This document shows positions 33,421 to 42,279 of a DNA stretch of 64,000 bases, one piece after another (the first letter of the stretch is position 1; every line of letters starts with the position of its first letter). Origin of the DNA: Shewanella vesiculosa (GTDB lineage Bacteria; Pseudomonadota; Gammaproteobacteria; Enterobacterales; Shewanellaceae); the NCBI RefSeq assembly GCF_021560015.1, contig NZ_CP073588.1, positions 2,170,001-2,234,000 on the forward strand, in the 5' to 3' direction. The notes under the pieces were generated by a model. That model was not told the origin of the DNA, made no database searches, and worked only from the letters and a program-made list of their open reading frames with translations. The translations under genes were made by a program, and so were the position numbers.

Positions 33421-36411
33421 TTACATGGCATAAGTGAACCCCAAATAAAATTCGCGGCCAAAGTACTGTAAAGTGCCGGTTTTATTTTGGTTACCAAAAT
33501 AACTTTTAGTCGGTTCATCGGTGAGGTTATTGACTTGAAACAGCAGGCCTAAGCCGTCATTCACTTGGTACGATGCTTGATAGTCGATGACGGTTTCTGC
33601 GTCAAAGTTCACCACTTGCTCATTAATGGCCACTTGCTCAGACACAAATTCGTCGCGAAAACGCGCACTGACACGAGTTTCAAACCCTTCATAGGAATAA
33701 AACAAGGTTGCACTGACCACGTTATTAGACAAGCCCGGTAGGTCTTGAGTTGTGGTGTCACCACCAAGACTGGTAATAGACTGCACTTCTGATTCGGTAT
33801 ACGAATAGCTGGCATTAAAGCCTAAGCCAGACCATGCATCAGGAAGTGAGGCAAACACTTGGGTGTAAGCCAGTTCTAAGCCGCGAATATAACCGCCTTT
33901 GGCATTATTAACGGCGGTGGTATAGGTACCGTTAGTGGTGGCAATTTGTTCACCACTGATCTCATCGACAATGTAATCTGGCACGTTAAAACCATTCGCT
34001 TGAAAATCGAAGTTTTCAATGGCAATCGTGTCGATAAATGAGTCTATATTTTTGTAGAATACCGCCGCAACAAAGGCGCCTTCATCAAAATAATACTCGT
34101 AAGACAGGTCATATTGATCGGCATAAAATGGCATTAAAAATGGGTTATTAGTGCTCGAACCATTAATCTTGCCATCGTCTGATACCGACGCACTGATATC
34201 GCCCGCTAAGCGGTTAATTGGCGGGCGTGACATGACTTTGGCAGCCGCGACGCGGATTTGAGAGTCATCGGTGATTTTAAAATTTAAGTTAATCGATGGT
34301 AGGTAGTCGGTGTAGCTGATACCTTGAACCGTCGACACATAATTTTGGTTGATAATGCCAATACTGTCAGTAATATTTTGCGCACCGAGATTAATATCGC
34401 CATCAACGTTTTGTAGCATAGTGGCAGATTGATCGGTATCAACCATGCGCACACCAATATTACCGGTCACTGGCATGCCGCCAATTTCAGTATTGATATT
34501 GGCCATCACATAGGCAGATATCACTTTTTCATACACTTCACCACTTTGCAAAACAGTCCAAGAGTAGTTAGTGGTATAGCCTTGAGGATCAACAACCCCG
34601 TCAGCATTACCCCAAGTTTGTACCGGTTGTGGAATACCATCAGGGAACCAAGCATTTAATGCTGCGTCCAAATCAATCGCTAAGTAAGAAGGAAAGTAGC
34701 TAAAATCACCTTGCCAATCGACAACTGTGGTCATGTCTTCGGTCAGTTTAAGCGGTGGCTCAGACTTTGAAAAAGCACCGTCGTTACCGTATTCAAATAC
34801 CGAACGATTATTAGAGTAAGTACGATCTGAATAACGGGCACCAAATTCTACACTGGATATAATGTCGGTTTCTAAATCGTATTTAAAATCGACTCGGTAG
34901 GCTTTCATTTCATCCTCATTCACAAAAGGATAAATACCGTATTTGCTGACCATCACTCGGTCTACATCAGAAAAAGCCTCCGCTTGATTAAAACCGATAT
35001 CGGGTAAATCTAGACCATTGAGCAAGTAACTAATTGACACATTCTCATCGAATATCGGTGTGTCGGCATTGGCATCGACGGCCACATTTGACCACAATAA
35101 CCCATTACGGAAGTCACTTTTGGCTGACGACAACGACACATCAAGATTGACATTTAGCTTATCGGTAACTTGCCAATCCGCATTGACACCAAAACTGTTT
35201 ACTTCATCAAAATCTTGGTTGTCATCGTTAACAATTTCAACTCGAGTGTAGCTTTTGGAGGTGCGATTAAACGTACCACCAATCACGCTGTTGCCATCAT
35301 ATACAGGGTTGGCGACACTGGCATTGCGACCACCCAATTTTGCTCGAAATCCTCGTGCAAATGATTCGCTGTCAAAACGAGACATAAATGCATCGGCTTT
35401 AACCACAAAGTTATCAACGGGTGCCCACTCAATTGCGCCCATGTAACCATTGCGAGTTTCAACGCCACCTAAATGCTGCATTTCAAACCCTTCGCTGATG
35501 TATTCAAAGTCTGGGTTATCAACCGGGCCGTTAGTGTCGTTTGCCAGACCATCTAGCTCTTTTGAGTCGTTGTACGCTAGGCCAATAAATTGGGTGGCAA
35601 CACTGGGCTGTTCTAGGCGGGCATAACCGACTGCAATACCTAAGGTATCTTCTAAAAACTTACCTTGGTAAGAAAAGCTTAAACGGCTGCCATATTCTTC
35701 TGCGCCAAACACTTCACTGGCACGATCGTTATGCATACCCCGGGCATTAATAACAAAGCTATAATCTTTATCGATACTCAGTGGGCTGACGGTTTGTAAC
35801 TCAACCGTACCTGCAACGCCGCCTTCTATAAGCGATGCTTTAGGCGATTTATAAACCGCTGCTGAGCTAATCAACTCAGAGGGATATTGATCAAACTCAA
35901 TACTGCGCGAACCGCTGGTTGATACCTGCTCGCGGCCATTTAAGGTCGAAAATACAAACCCACCAGACATGCCGCGAATGTTAATTTCTGCCGCCTGCCC
36001 ACCAGTACGTACTGCAGAAATCCCCGGTAAGCGTGTTAATGCATCTGCCATTGATACATCAGGCAATGCCCCCAAATCATCTGCCGACAACTGCTCTGAC
36101 ACTGTGTCACTAAACCGTTTTGAGTTAAGTGAATCAATGAGGCTGCGGCTGTAACCTTTGACCGCAATACGTTCAATCGGCTCGTCACTTGCTGCAAGAC
36201 TGACTACAGCACTGGTGGCGACAAGCTCACTTGCATTAGCGTCATCGGCCGTCGTAGCAGGCTTATTGACTTCAATACTTTGTTTTGCGGCACTTGGCTG
36301 TTCAAGCGGATTAACATCATCATTAGCCATTGCAATATGAGGCATGAACATCACGCTCACACCTGCTGCCACTAGGGCTAATGACAATAAACTGGGTTTG
36401 CTTTTGAGCAT
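33421..36411 (-). CDS. TonB-dependent outer-membrane receptor, probably for alpha-glucans
   Basis: A 996-residue receptor. Signal peptide (LLSLALVAAGVSVMFMPHIAMA), then a spacer, a likely TonB box near ERIAVKGYSRSL, a plug domain (LPDVSMADALTRLPGISAVRTGGQAAEINIRGM) and a C-terminal beta-barrel ending FYLGFTYAM. The ATG at 36411 has GAGGG eight bases upstream and fits the signal peptide; a start at 36429 would not. It precedes the pullulanase gene, so the likely cargo is maltodextrin released from starch or glycogen. The substrate is inferred from context only. Confidence 0.9.
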   Translation of the reverse strand: MLKSKPSLLSLALVAAGVSVMFMPHIAMANDDVNPLEQPSAAKQSIEVNKPATTADDANASELVATSAVVSLAASDEPIERIAVKGYSRSLIDSLNSKRFSDTVSEQLSADDLGALPDVSMADALTRLPGISAVRTGGQAAEINIRGMSGGFVFSTLNGREQVSTSGSRSIEFDQYPSELISSAAVYKSPKASLIEGGVAGTVELQTVSPLSIDKDYSFVINARGMHNDRASEVFGAEEYGSRLSFSYQGKFLEDTLGIAVGYARLEQPSVATQFIGLAYNDSKELDGLANDTNGPVDNPDFEYISEGFEMQHLGGVETRNGYMGAIEWAPVDNFVVKADAFMSRFDSESFARGFRAKLGGRNASVANPVYDGNSVIGGTFNRTSKSYTRVEIVNDDNQDFDEVNSFGVNADWQVTDKLNVNLDVSLSSAKSDFRNGLLWSNVAVDANADTPIFDENVSISYLLNGLDLPDIGFNQAEAFSDVDRVMVSKYGIYPFVNEDEMKAYRVDFKYDLETDIISSVEFGARYSDRTYSNNRSVFEYGNDGAFSKSEPPLKLTEDMTTVVDWQGDFSYFPSYLAIDLDAALNAWFPDGIPQPVQTWGNADGVVDPQGYTTNYSWTVLQSGEVYEKVISAYVMANINTEIGGMPVTGNIGVRMVDTDQSATMLQNVDGDINLGAQNITDSIGIINQNYVSTVQGISYTDYLPSINLNFKITDDSQIRVAAAKVMSRPPINRLAGDISASVSDDGKINGSSTNNPFLMPFYADQYDLSYEYYFDEGAFVAAVFYKNIDSFIDTIAIENFDFQANGFNVPDYIVDEISGEQIATTNGTYTTAVNNAKGGYIRGLELAYTQVFASLPDAWSGLGFNASYSYTESEVQSITSLGGDTTTQDLPGLSNNVVSATLFYSYEGFETRVSARFRDEFVSEQVAINEQVVNFDAETVIDYQASYQVNDGLGLLFQVNNLTDEPTKSYFGNQNKTGTLQYFGREFYLGFTYAM

Positions 36412-36868
36412 TGGTTTTTCCCTCACCATATCGACTTATTAGTGACCCAATACTCAGTTATCTCGCGCAGACAAATCTAAATATTGGACATTTATTATTC
36501 CGATATACTAGGCATTAGCTTGAATAACACACAACACAATGCATACGTATTCATTACAAATTGATAACATGACCTTGTTTTAAAACACATAACAAAATAG
36601 TCATGTTAATCATGTAAGCAACTGATTTTAAAGTTATCTGATTCACTTTGATGCATAGCGGTTTCGCAACATTGATTACCACGATTTAGTTACATTAGGT
36701 GGGTGTTTCAATTTGACTATTCAGATCAAATTAATGGACATTGGGGTACGCTTGGTGTTGAATCAATACAGATGTGTTACCGTTTGGTAAGTACCCGCTG
36801 TTCAGCGGTAATACACGCTATATTAAGTTGTTATAAATACCACTTTAATGGGGTTTGGGGAGTACAAA
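36412..36868. other. Divergent promoter region, TonB receptor / OsmC
   Basis: An AT-rich 457-bp gap with no ORF. It should carry the regulated promoter of the glucan locus; I saw no convincing MalT-type or MalR-type operator. Confidence 0.4.
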
Positions 36869-37306
36869 ATGGGCTTTAAATTAACGGTAAATTGGCAGTC
36901 TTCACCTAGTGAAGAAGGTGAATTTAATCGCGATCATGAGGTTAAGTTTGGCACAGGGCAAAGCATTCAAGCGTCATCTGCGCCAGAATACAAAGGCAAT
37001 GCGGATAAAGTGAATCCAGAAGAAAGTTTGCTCGCGGCTTTGTCTTCATGCCATATGTTGACCTTTTTAGCTATTGCCCATTTAAAGCGGCTGCCTGTGG
37101 CCAGTTATGTTGATAATGCCACTGCTGATTTAGGTAAAAATGAAGCGGGCAAAGTGGCCGTGGTTAAAATGACATTAGCGCCAAAAGTGACATTTGCACA
37201 AGGGGTTGACGTTGACGAAGAAACGTTAGCTAAAATACATGAAAAAGCCCATGCAAATTGCTTTATTGCTAACTCATTAGCATGCGAAGTTGAAATAAAA
37301 CACTAA
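36869..37306 (+). CDS. OsmC-family peroxiredoxin
   Basis: A 145-residue protein of the OsmC/Ohr superfamily, which reduces organic peroxides with paired cysteines. The two are visible in LSSCHMLTF and HANCFIANS. Start at ATG 36869, seven bases after GGGGAG. It lacks the Ohr-specific signature, so it belongs to the general OsmC branch. It stands alone and is followed by a strong terminator. Confidence 0.88.
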   Translation: MGFKLTVNWQSSPSEEGEFNRDHEVKFGTGQSIQASSAPEYKGNADKVNPEESLLAALSSCHMLTFLAIAHLKRLPVASYVDNATADLGKNEAGKVAVVKMTLAPKVTFAQGVDVDEETLAKIHEKAHANCFIANSLACEVEIKH

Positions 37307-37331
37307 GTATTTGTTGTGATAAATCAATAAT

Positions 37332-37370
37332 AATAACCCTCTCAGCATTATGCGTGAGAGGGTTATTTTT
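37332..37370. terminator. Bidirectional terminator after osmC
   Basis: AATAACCCTCTCA and TGAGAGGGTTATT form a 13-bp perfect stem followed by T residues. It separates the OsmC gene from the converging protease gene. Confidence 0.88.
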
Positions 37371-37397
37371 TACTGTTTTACTTAAACCAATGTGAGG

Positions 37398-40300
37398 TTA
37401 CTTGGTTTTAATGTCTGCCGCAGAACCTGTTTTAGGTATAGGTAATCCGCTCAATGGCTTTATAGGTTGCTGTACTAGTTCATCTTTTAAATAACTGATC
37501 GCAGCTTCAAGTTGTGCATCTTTACCGCTAAAAGTGGCATAAGGTAAATTATCCACTTCAATGTCGGGTTCCACCCCATGACCTTCAACAATCCAACGAC
37601 CATCGATGGCATATTGTGGGTATTCTGCTACCCGCGCCATGCCTTTGTCGGTCACCGAATTTCGACCCGATAACCACACTCCAGCGCCTGCAGTTTGTTT
37701 ACCAATAATAGGCGCAATGTTTAGCGCTCTAATTCCCGCAGAAAAAGTCTCACCATCTGAATAGGTCATTTGATCAGCTAATACGACTAAGTGGCCTCTG
37801 AAAGTTTGCTGCATGTTTGCATTCGTGCTGCCATGGGTTGGCTGCCAAAATGCCCACGCACGACGTAACAGTTTTTCGATAATCCAGCTGTCGATATTAC
37901 CACCACGATTGCGGCGAACATCAATGATTAACCCCTCTTTGTCGTAGTTGGTATAAAACTCGCGAGCAAAGCTTTCAACATCACCGCTGCCCATGGCATA
38001 CAAGTGCAAATAACCAATGTTACCTTTAGAAGCTTTGGCTACTTTGTCACCGTTATGCTCAACCCAATCAAGGTAACGTAGCTTGGCATCGGTACCAATA
38101 TCATGGGGCGTTACTATGGTATTGATGGCCGTTTTTCCACGTACTAAACCCAGCAACACTTGCTTATTACCTTGATTACGCAGTAATTGCGTTACATCAG
38201 CAATGTTAGTGACTTTCTTGCCATTGAGGCTGGCAATCACATCACCTTCTTGAGCGTCCACTTCAATTCGTGCTAGGGGTGATGCCGACAATGGCAACTC
38301 AGGGTCGGTTTGATAAATATGGCTTATCACGACACCTTTGTCGGTTTGTGTCAGCCTAGCCCCTAATGCAGCAGCTTTGGCGGCATCGGCGTCTTGAGCA
38401 ATATCACCACCACGCACCTGTGAATGTAATGAGTTAAGTTCACCCATCATTTGCATGAAAATGTCATTCAGCTCATTACGATCGGTCAGCCTATCAACCA
38501 AAGGCTGATACTTGGCTTTGGCTGCTTGCCAATCCACACCACGCATTTTCGGGTCAAAAAATGAATCACGATGCATTAACCATGCATCTTCAAAAATTTG
38601 CTGCCATTCTTGTGGTGGCGAAATGCTTAACTGCCATTGGTCAGTACTGACTTTGGCGCGTGATACATCGCTGGGCAGTTTGTCTCCGGCATCAACAATC
38701 AAAAGGTTTTTAGGGTCAGACTGTTTGCGCAGCATAATTTTACTGCCATCTTTTGATAACGAATATTGGCCGACATCTTCGCTAAAGGTATCAACCTTAA
38801 TATTGAGCGGATCAAACTTAATCAGTTTTAACTCACTTTTATCTTGGCTGCCATCCAATAAATACAGCTTATCTTTAGTTGCGACTAAACTATTGTAGTT
38901 ACCAGAATCTACTGGCACTTGCCATAAGCGTTGGTTTAATCCGTCCCACTCTACTTTGACTTTTGCTGGGGTGTTCTGATCTTTACTGTCGACTTTTTTA
39001 GCGTCTTTGTTAACAGTAAGCTCGGTTGGTTTGGCAAACGGAAACGACGCTTTAGCATCTAATGCTAAGGCAAACACTTGCGTGCGTTTGTCAAATATCG
39101 GCCCCATGTTACGGTCACCCCAAGGCGAGTCTGGGGTGGCTTTAAATTCGCGATTAGACAAGAAATACAACCATTTACCGTCGTGACTAAAACTGGGTGA
39201 AAACGACTCGTATTTGTCTGAGGTCAAGGTTTGTGCTTTTGATTCGTTAATGGAATACAACACAATTTGCGGACGCTGTTTGCCAATTTCGGCCTTGGTT
39301 AGGGCAATAAACTGACTGTCGCCAGACCAGGTAATATCTTGATAAGGGCCTAACCCCTCGCCGTTTTGAATAATTTTTTGGTTATTGTTGCGGCTTAAAT
39401 CGTATAACCACACATTGCCCATGTAATCATCATGCACTAAATAACGGCCATTTGGCGATAACGACAAGCTGGTGCGTAAGGTGCTGCCATCTTTGGTGAG
39501 CTGTTTCGCGCCAGCTGAACCGTCGGCTGGATATTGCCAAATTTCTTGCTCACCAGATGCATCGCTAATGCCATAAACCCATTTGCCATCATCGCTTAAT
39601 AGTGCATCGCGTACTCGGCTATCGGCAGGAGAGTCTATTTGCACTAAACGGCGACCATCGTTACTGGCAATTGCCACATGGCTGCGGGCGGTAATGACCA
39701 CGTTATCGCCTTGATGCGAAAACACTGTCGAGGTGGCATAATCCATTGGGTCGTTAACCCACTGCTCGCGGCGATGAGTAAAGTCGCTAGTAAGCTCGAT
39801 GTCTAATGTTGACTCAGTAAAATTCGCTAAGTTGAGTAACTTAATGTCGGCGCCCTGCTGAAATACAATACGACCATTATTAAGTTGGGCATCACGCACT
39901 TGCCAGTCGGTATATTTGGTGTGCTGTATAAAATCTTTGCCATCGACTGTCATTGACCAAATATTGTCATTACCGGACTGATCACTAACAAAATAAACTC
40001 GACCATTAGATAACATCGGCTGTTTAACTGAGCCGTCATGGATTGCAGTTAACCGCTGGGCTTCTTGTTTACTGCCTAGCTTATAACGCCAAATCTCACC
40101 TTTAGCGCCGCCGCGATATACTTTGACATTATCGCCACTGACTTGCAGACCAAATTGGGTAAAGTACACATACTCGCCTTTATCATCTATGGTGCCTTCA
40201 ACGGCGTCAGCTAACGGTAAATCAGTGATGGTTAAGGTTTGTGGGTCAACGGTTTTAAGCACCCAAAAGTTAGCTGGGCCAAAGGCGTTGTCAGTGGAAT

Positions 40301-40694
40301 ACAATACTTCGCCAGATGCGGTCCAGCCTTGTAATCGCACTCGGCTGTTTTCAAAGCTGACGCGTTTAGCTACGCCGCCTTCAATAGGCATCACATACAC
40401 TTCGGTTGCGCCTTCATAATTGGCCGTATACGCCACCCATTTACCATCTTTAGAAATTGTTGCGTCCAACTCTTCTGCCGCCAAACTGGTTAAGCGACTG
40501 GCTTTAGTTTGGTTCTGGTTTTGACTGAGTTCAGTAGTCCAAAGATCGCCTTCGGCAGTAAACACTAAGGTTTGATCGTGTAATGCAGGAGCGCGGTAAT
40601 AACCTTGATTAGAGGCATTGGCGAATATCATTGATGAACACGCTAAAGTACCTAAAGCCAGCATACAATGCGCAACAGAGCGGCGAAGTTTCAT
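37398..40694 (-). CDS. Tricorn-like S41 peptidase, exported
   Basis: A 1098-residue exported protease. Signal peptide (HCMLALGTLACSSMIFANA), two WD40/TolB-like beta-propeller regions (about 35-680), then a Tricorn core, a PDZ domain (about 800-880) and the S41 catalytic domain. The nucleophile serine lies in MTYSDGETFSAG, with RRNRGGNIDSWI nearby. It is likely periplasmic and degrades peptides passed through the propellers. Length and order match Tricorn homologues of Shewanella-type bacteria. It is a single gene downstream of the ECF sigma operon, separated from it by a terminator. Confidence 0.9.
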   Translation of the reverse strand: MKLRRSVAHCMLALGTLACSSMIFANASNQGYYRAPALHDQTLVFTAEGDLWTTELSQNQNQTKASRLTSLAAEELDATISKDGKWVAYTANYEGATEVYVMPIEGGVAKRVSFENSRVRLQGWTASGEVLYSTDNAFGPANFWVLKTVDPQTLTITDLPLADAVEGTIDDKGEYVYFTQFGLQVSGDNVKVYRGGAKGEIWRYKLGSKQEAQRLTAIHDGSVKQPMLSNGRVYFVSDQSGNDNIWSMTVDGKDFIQHTKYTDWQVRDAQLNNGRIVFQQGADIKLLNLANFTESTLDIELTSDFTHRREQWVNDPMDYATSTVFSHQGDNVVITARSHVAIASNDGRRLVQIDSPADSRVRDALLSDDGKWVYGISDASGEQEIWQYPADGSAGAKQLTKDGSTLRTSLSLSPNGRYLVHDDYMGNVWLYDLSRNNNQKIIQNGEGLGPYQDITWSGDSQFIALTKAEIGKQRPQIVLYSINESKAQTLTSDKYESFSPSFSHDGKWLYFLSNREFKATPDSPWGDRNMGPIFDKRTQVFALALDAKASFPFAKPTELTVNKDAKKVDSKDQNTPAKVKVEWDGLNQRLWQVPVDSGNYNSLVATKDKLYLLDGSQDKSELKLIKFDPLNIKVDTFSEDVGQYSLSKDGSKIMLRKQSDPKNLLIVDAGDKLPSDVSRAKVSTDQWQLSISPPQEWQQIFEDAWLMHRDSFFDPKMRGVDWQAAKAKYQPLVDRLTDRNELNDIFMQMMGELNSLHSQVRGGDIAQDADAAKAAALGARLTQTDKGVVISHIYQTDPELPLSASPLARIEVDAQEGDVIASLNGKKVTNIADVTQLLRNQGNKQVLLGLVRGKTAINTIVTPHDIGTDAKLRYLDWVEHNGDKVAKASKGNIGYLHLYAMGSGDVESFAREFYTNYDKEGLIIDVRRNRGGNIDSWIIEKLLRRAWAFWQPTHGSTNANMQQTFRGHLVVLADQMTYSDGETFSAGIRALNIAPIIGKQTAGAGVWLSGRNSVTDKGMARVAEYPQYAIDGRWIVEGHGVEPDIEVDNLPYATFSGKDAQLEAAISYLKDELVQQPIKPLSGLPIPKTGSAADIKTK

Positions 40695-40794
40695 GGTGAG
40701 GAGCTTCCTTTATTAAGTCTAATAGACTGTTTTTATTTATCGCTTCACGTTAGCAGAGTTATGGCTGTTTTTGCAGCACAAAAATGTAACCAAA

Positions 40795-40823
40795 AACGGC
40801 TAAGCAGTATTTGCTTAGCCGTT
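40795..40823 (-). terminator. Terminator of the sigma/anti-sigma operon
   Basis: On the minus strand AACGGCTAAGCA and TGCTTAGCCGTT form a 12-bp perfect stem, followed by TTTTTGG. Confidence 0.85.
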
Positions 40824-40861
40824 GGGTTATTGAGAGTATTTTCACGAGTGTTATGCGTGAA

Positions 40862-41644
40862 TTATCGAGAGGTTAGCTGCAGTTTAATTTTATGGTATTG
40901 CTCATAAAGTGGATGCGACGGATCTGATAGCTCAGGGAAGCGTTGATCGATAGTGAGCATATAACGTTCCGCCTGAATCAGCTTATTGTCTGCCATTAAT
41001 ACGGTTAATCGGGCCAATGCGACATCAGGCGTATCTAAATGAATATCACCTTTTAGTGAACTTTCATCTTGCTGCTTCATTAATTGCACCTCGTTTTTAT
41101 TAGCAAGCGATTGTAATCCAAGCGCATTTTTTGGCGATTGGGCTTCATTGTCTTTGGGGACAACAGCTTGTTTTGTATCCGATTGTGCTGGTGCAGCACT
41201 GGCGGACTCGATATTGGCGGCGCCACGACTGAGAGGTTGATTTTCACCACGCTCGGCACTGCTCGATAAACCTTCTACCACTATCGACTTTTCGGTTGCA
41301 GCATCAGCTGAAAGCCTCTTAGTCTGTTGTAATAAAGCAGGCTGCACCGATGAACTCGGCTCAAGGTTGATACCCACTTGCTGCTGTATGCTTGGATTTA
41401 ACATAAACAATCCAGCCACTAGCAACACTGATGCAGCACTTGAAAATGCCCAGGCATTACGTTGCCACAGTGACTTTGTCGACTTTTTGCCTTGAGCAGA
41501 TACATGAGATCCCGCTCGCGCCTTGGCTAAAATAGCCTCATCCAGTTCAGCCGATGGCTGCTCTAAAGGTTGCTGATGGTAAGCATCTTTGATTTCTGTT
41601 TGTAATGCAGTGAACTCTGCATCATGATCTTGTTGCTGACTCAT
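40862..41644 (-). CDS. Membrane protein, probable anti-sigma factor
   Basis: A 260-residue single-span protein with an acidic cytoplasmic N-terminus (DHDAEFTALQTEIKDAYHQQP), a membrane segment at about 65-85 (AWAFSSAASVLLVAGLFML), and a periplasmic Ser/Gln-rich stretch with a conserved C-terminal helix pair. Start at ATG 41644, which overlaps the sigma-factor stop as ATGA. The order sigma then membrane protein, and the translational coupling, make it the likely regulator of that sigma factor. It lacks a recognisable zinc-binding (ZAS) motif, so the call rests on context. Confidence 0.65.
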   Translation of the reverse strand: MSQQQDHDAEFTALQTEIKDAYHQQPLEQPSAELDEAILAKARAGSHVSAQGKKSTKSLWQRNAWAFSSAASVLLVAGLFMLNPSIQQQVGINLEPSSSVQPALLQQTKRLSADAATEKSIVVEGLSSSAERGENQPLSRGAANIESASAAPAQSDTKQAVVPKDNEAQSPKNALGLQSLANKNEVQLMKQQDESSLKGDIHLDTPDVALARLTVLMADNKLIQAERYMLTIDQRFPELSDPSHPLYEQYHKIKLQLTSR

Positions 41645-42255
41645 AATGATGTCTCCTGCCATTGGTTAGCGATACATTGCTTAATACTTTGATAAGCATA
41701 TCGAATACGACTTTTTGTGGCTTCTAAAGTCACATTAGCAATATCGCTTATCGCGGCAGCGGTCATACCCATTTCGATATTGAGTAAAAAAGCCTCTTTT
41801 TGTACAGGCGGCAGTTTTGCAATGCATTGCTTCATCATATCGACTTGTTGCTGTTGCTGTAATTGCGACTCTGGTGAGGCTTGGCTATCAGCTTCTAGGC
41901 TATCCATAGTCTCGTCTTCACCAAGTGGGGCCAACTTGTCCAGTGGCTTAACTGCACGTACATGATCTATCAATAAGTTGTGGGCAATTTTATATAACCA
42001 TGTGGTGAATTTAGCCGTTACCTGATATTGCGCTGCAGCAGTAATCACTTTACCCCAAGTATCTTGATATAAATCTTCTGCTAACTGCTGTTGATGTAAT
42101 TGGCGGACAAAATAACGATACAAAGGTCCTTTATGCTTACGGTACAAGGTTTCAAAGGCATTCATATCGCCGGCCTGATAATCTAACATCAGCTGCTCGT
42201 CACTGCCGGCTTGTATGGCAAAAGTCTGTTGCGTAGGCTGTTTCAATGTTGACAC
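41641..42255 (-). CDS. ECF-family RNA polymerase sigma factor
   Basis: A 204-residue sigma-70-family factor with region 2 (FETLYRKHKGPLYRYFVRQL, AEDLYQDTWGKVI, FTTWLYKIAHNLLIDHVR) and region 4 (LPPVQKEAFLLNIEMGMTAAAISDIANVTLEATKSRIRYA). A Gln-rich linker joins them. It is coupled to the downstream membrane protein and follows a VWA lipoprotein gene on the same strand by 24 bp, so the three genes probably form one operon. Its regulon is unknown; envelope stress is a reasonable guess. Confidence 0.9.
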   Translation of the reverse strand: MSTLKQPTQQTFAIQAGSDEQLMLDYQAGDMNAFETLYRKHKGPLYRYFVRQLHQQQLAEDLYQDTWGKVITAAAQYQVTAKFTTWLYKIAHNLLIDHVRAVKPLDKLAPLGEDETMDSLEADSQASPESQLQQQQQVDMMKQCIAKLPPVQKEAFLLNIEMGMTAAAISDIANVTLEATKSRIRYAYQSIKQCIANQWQETSL

Positions 42256-42279
42256 TATTTAATCCTTTTAATTATGCAC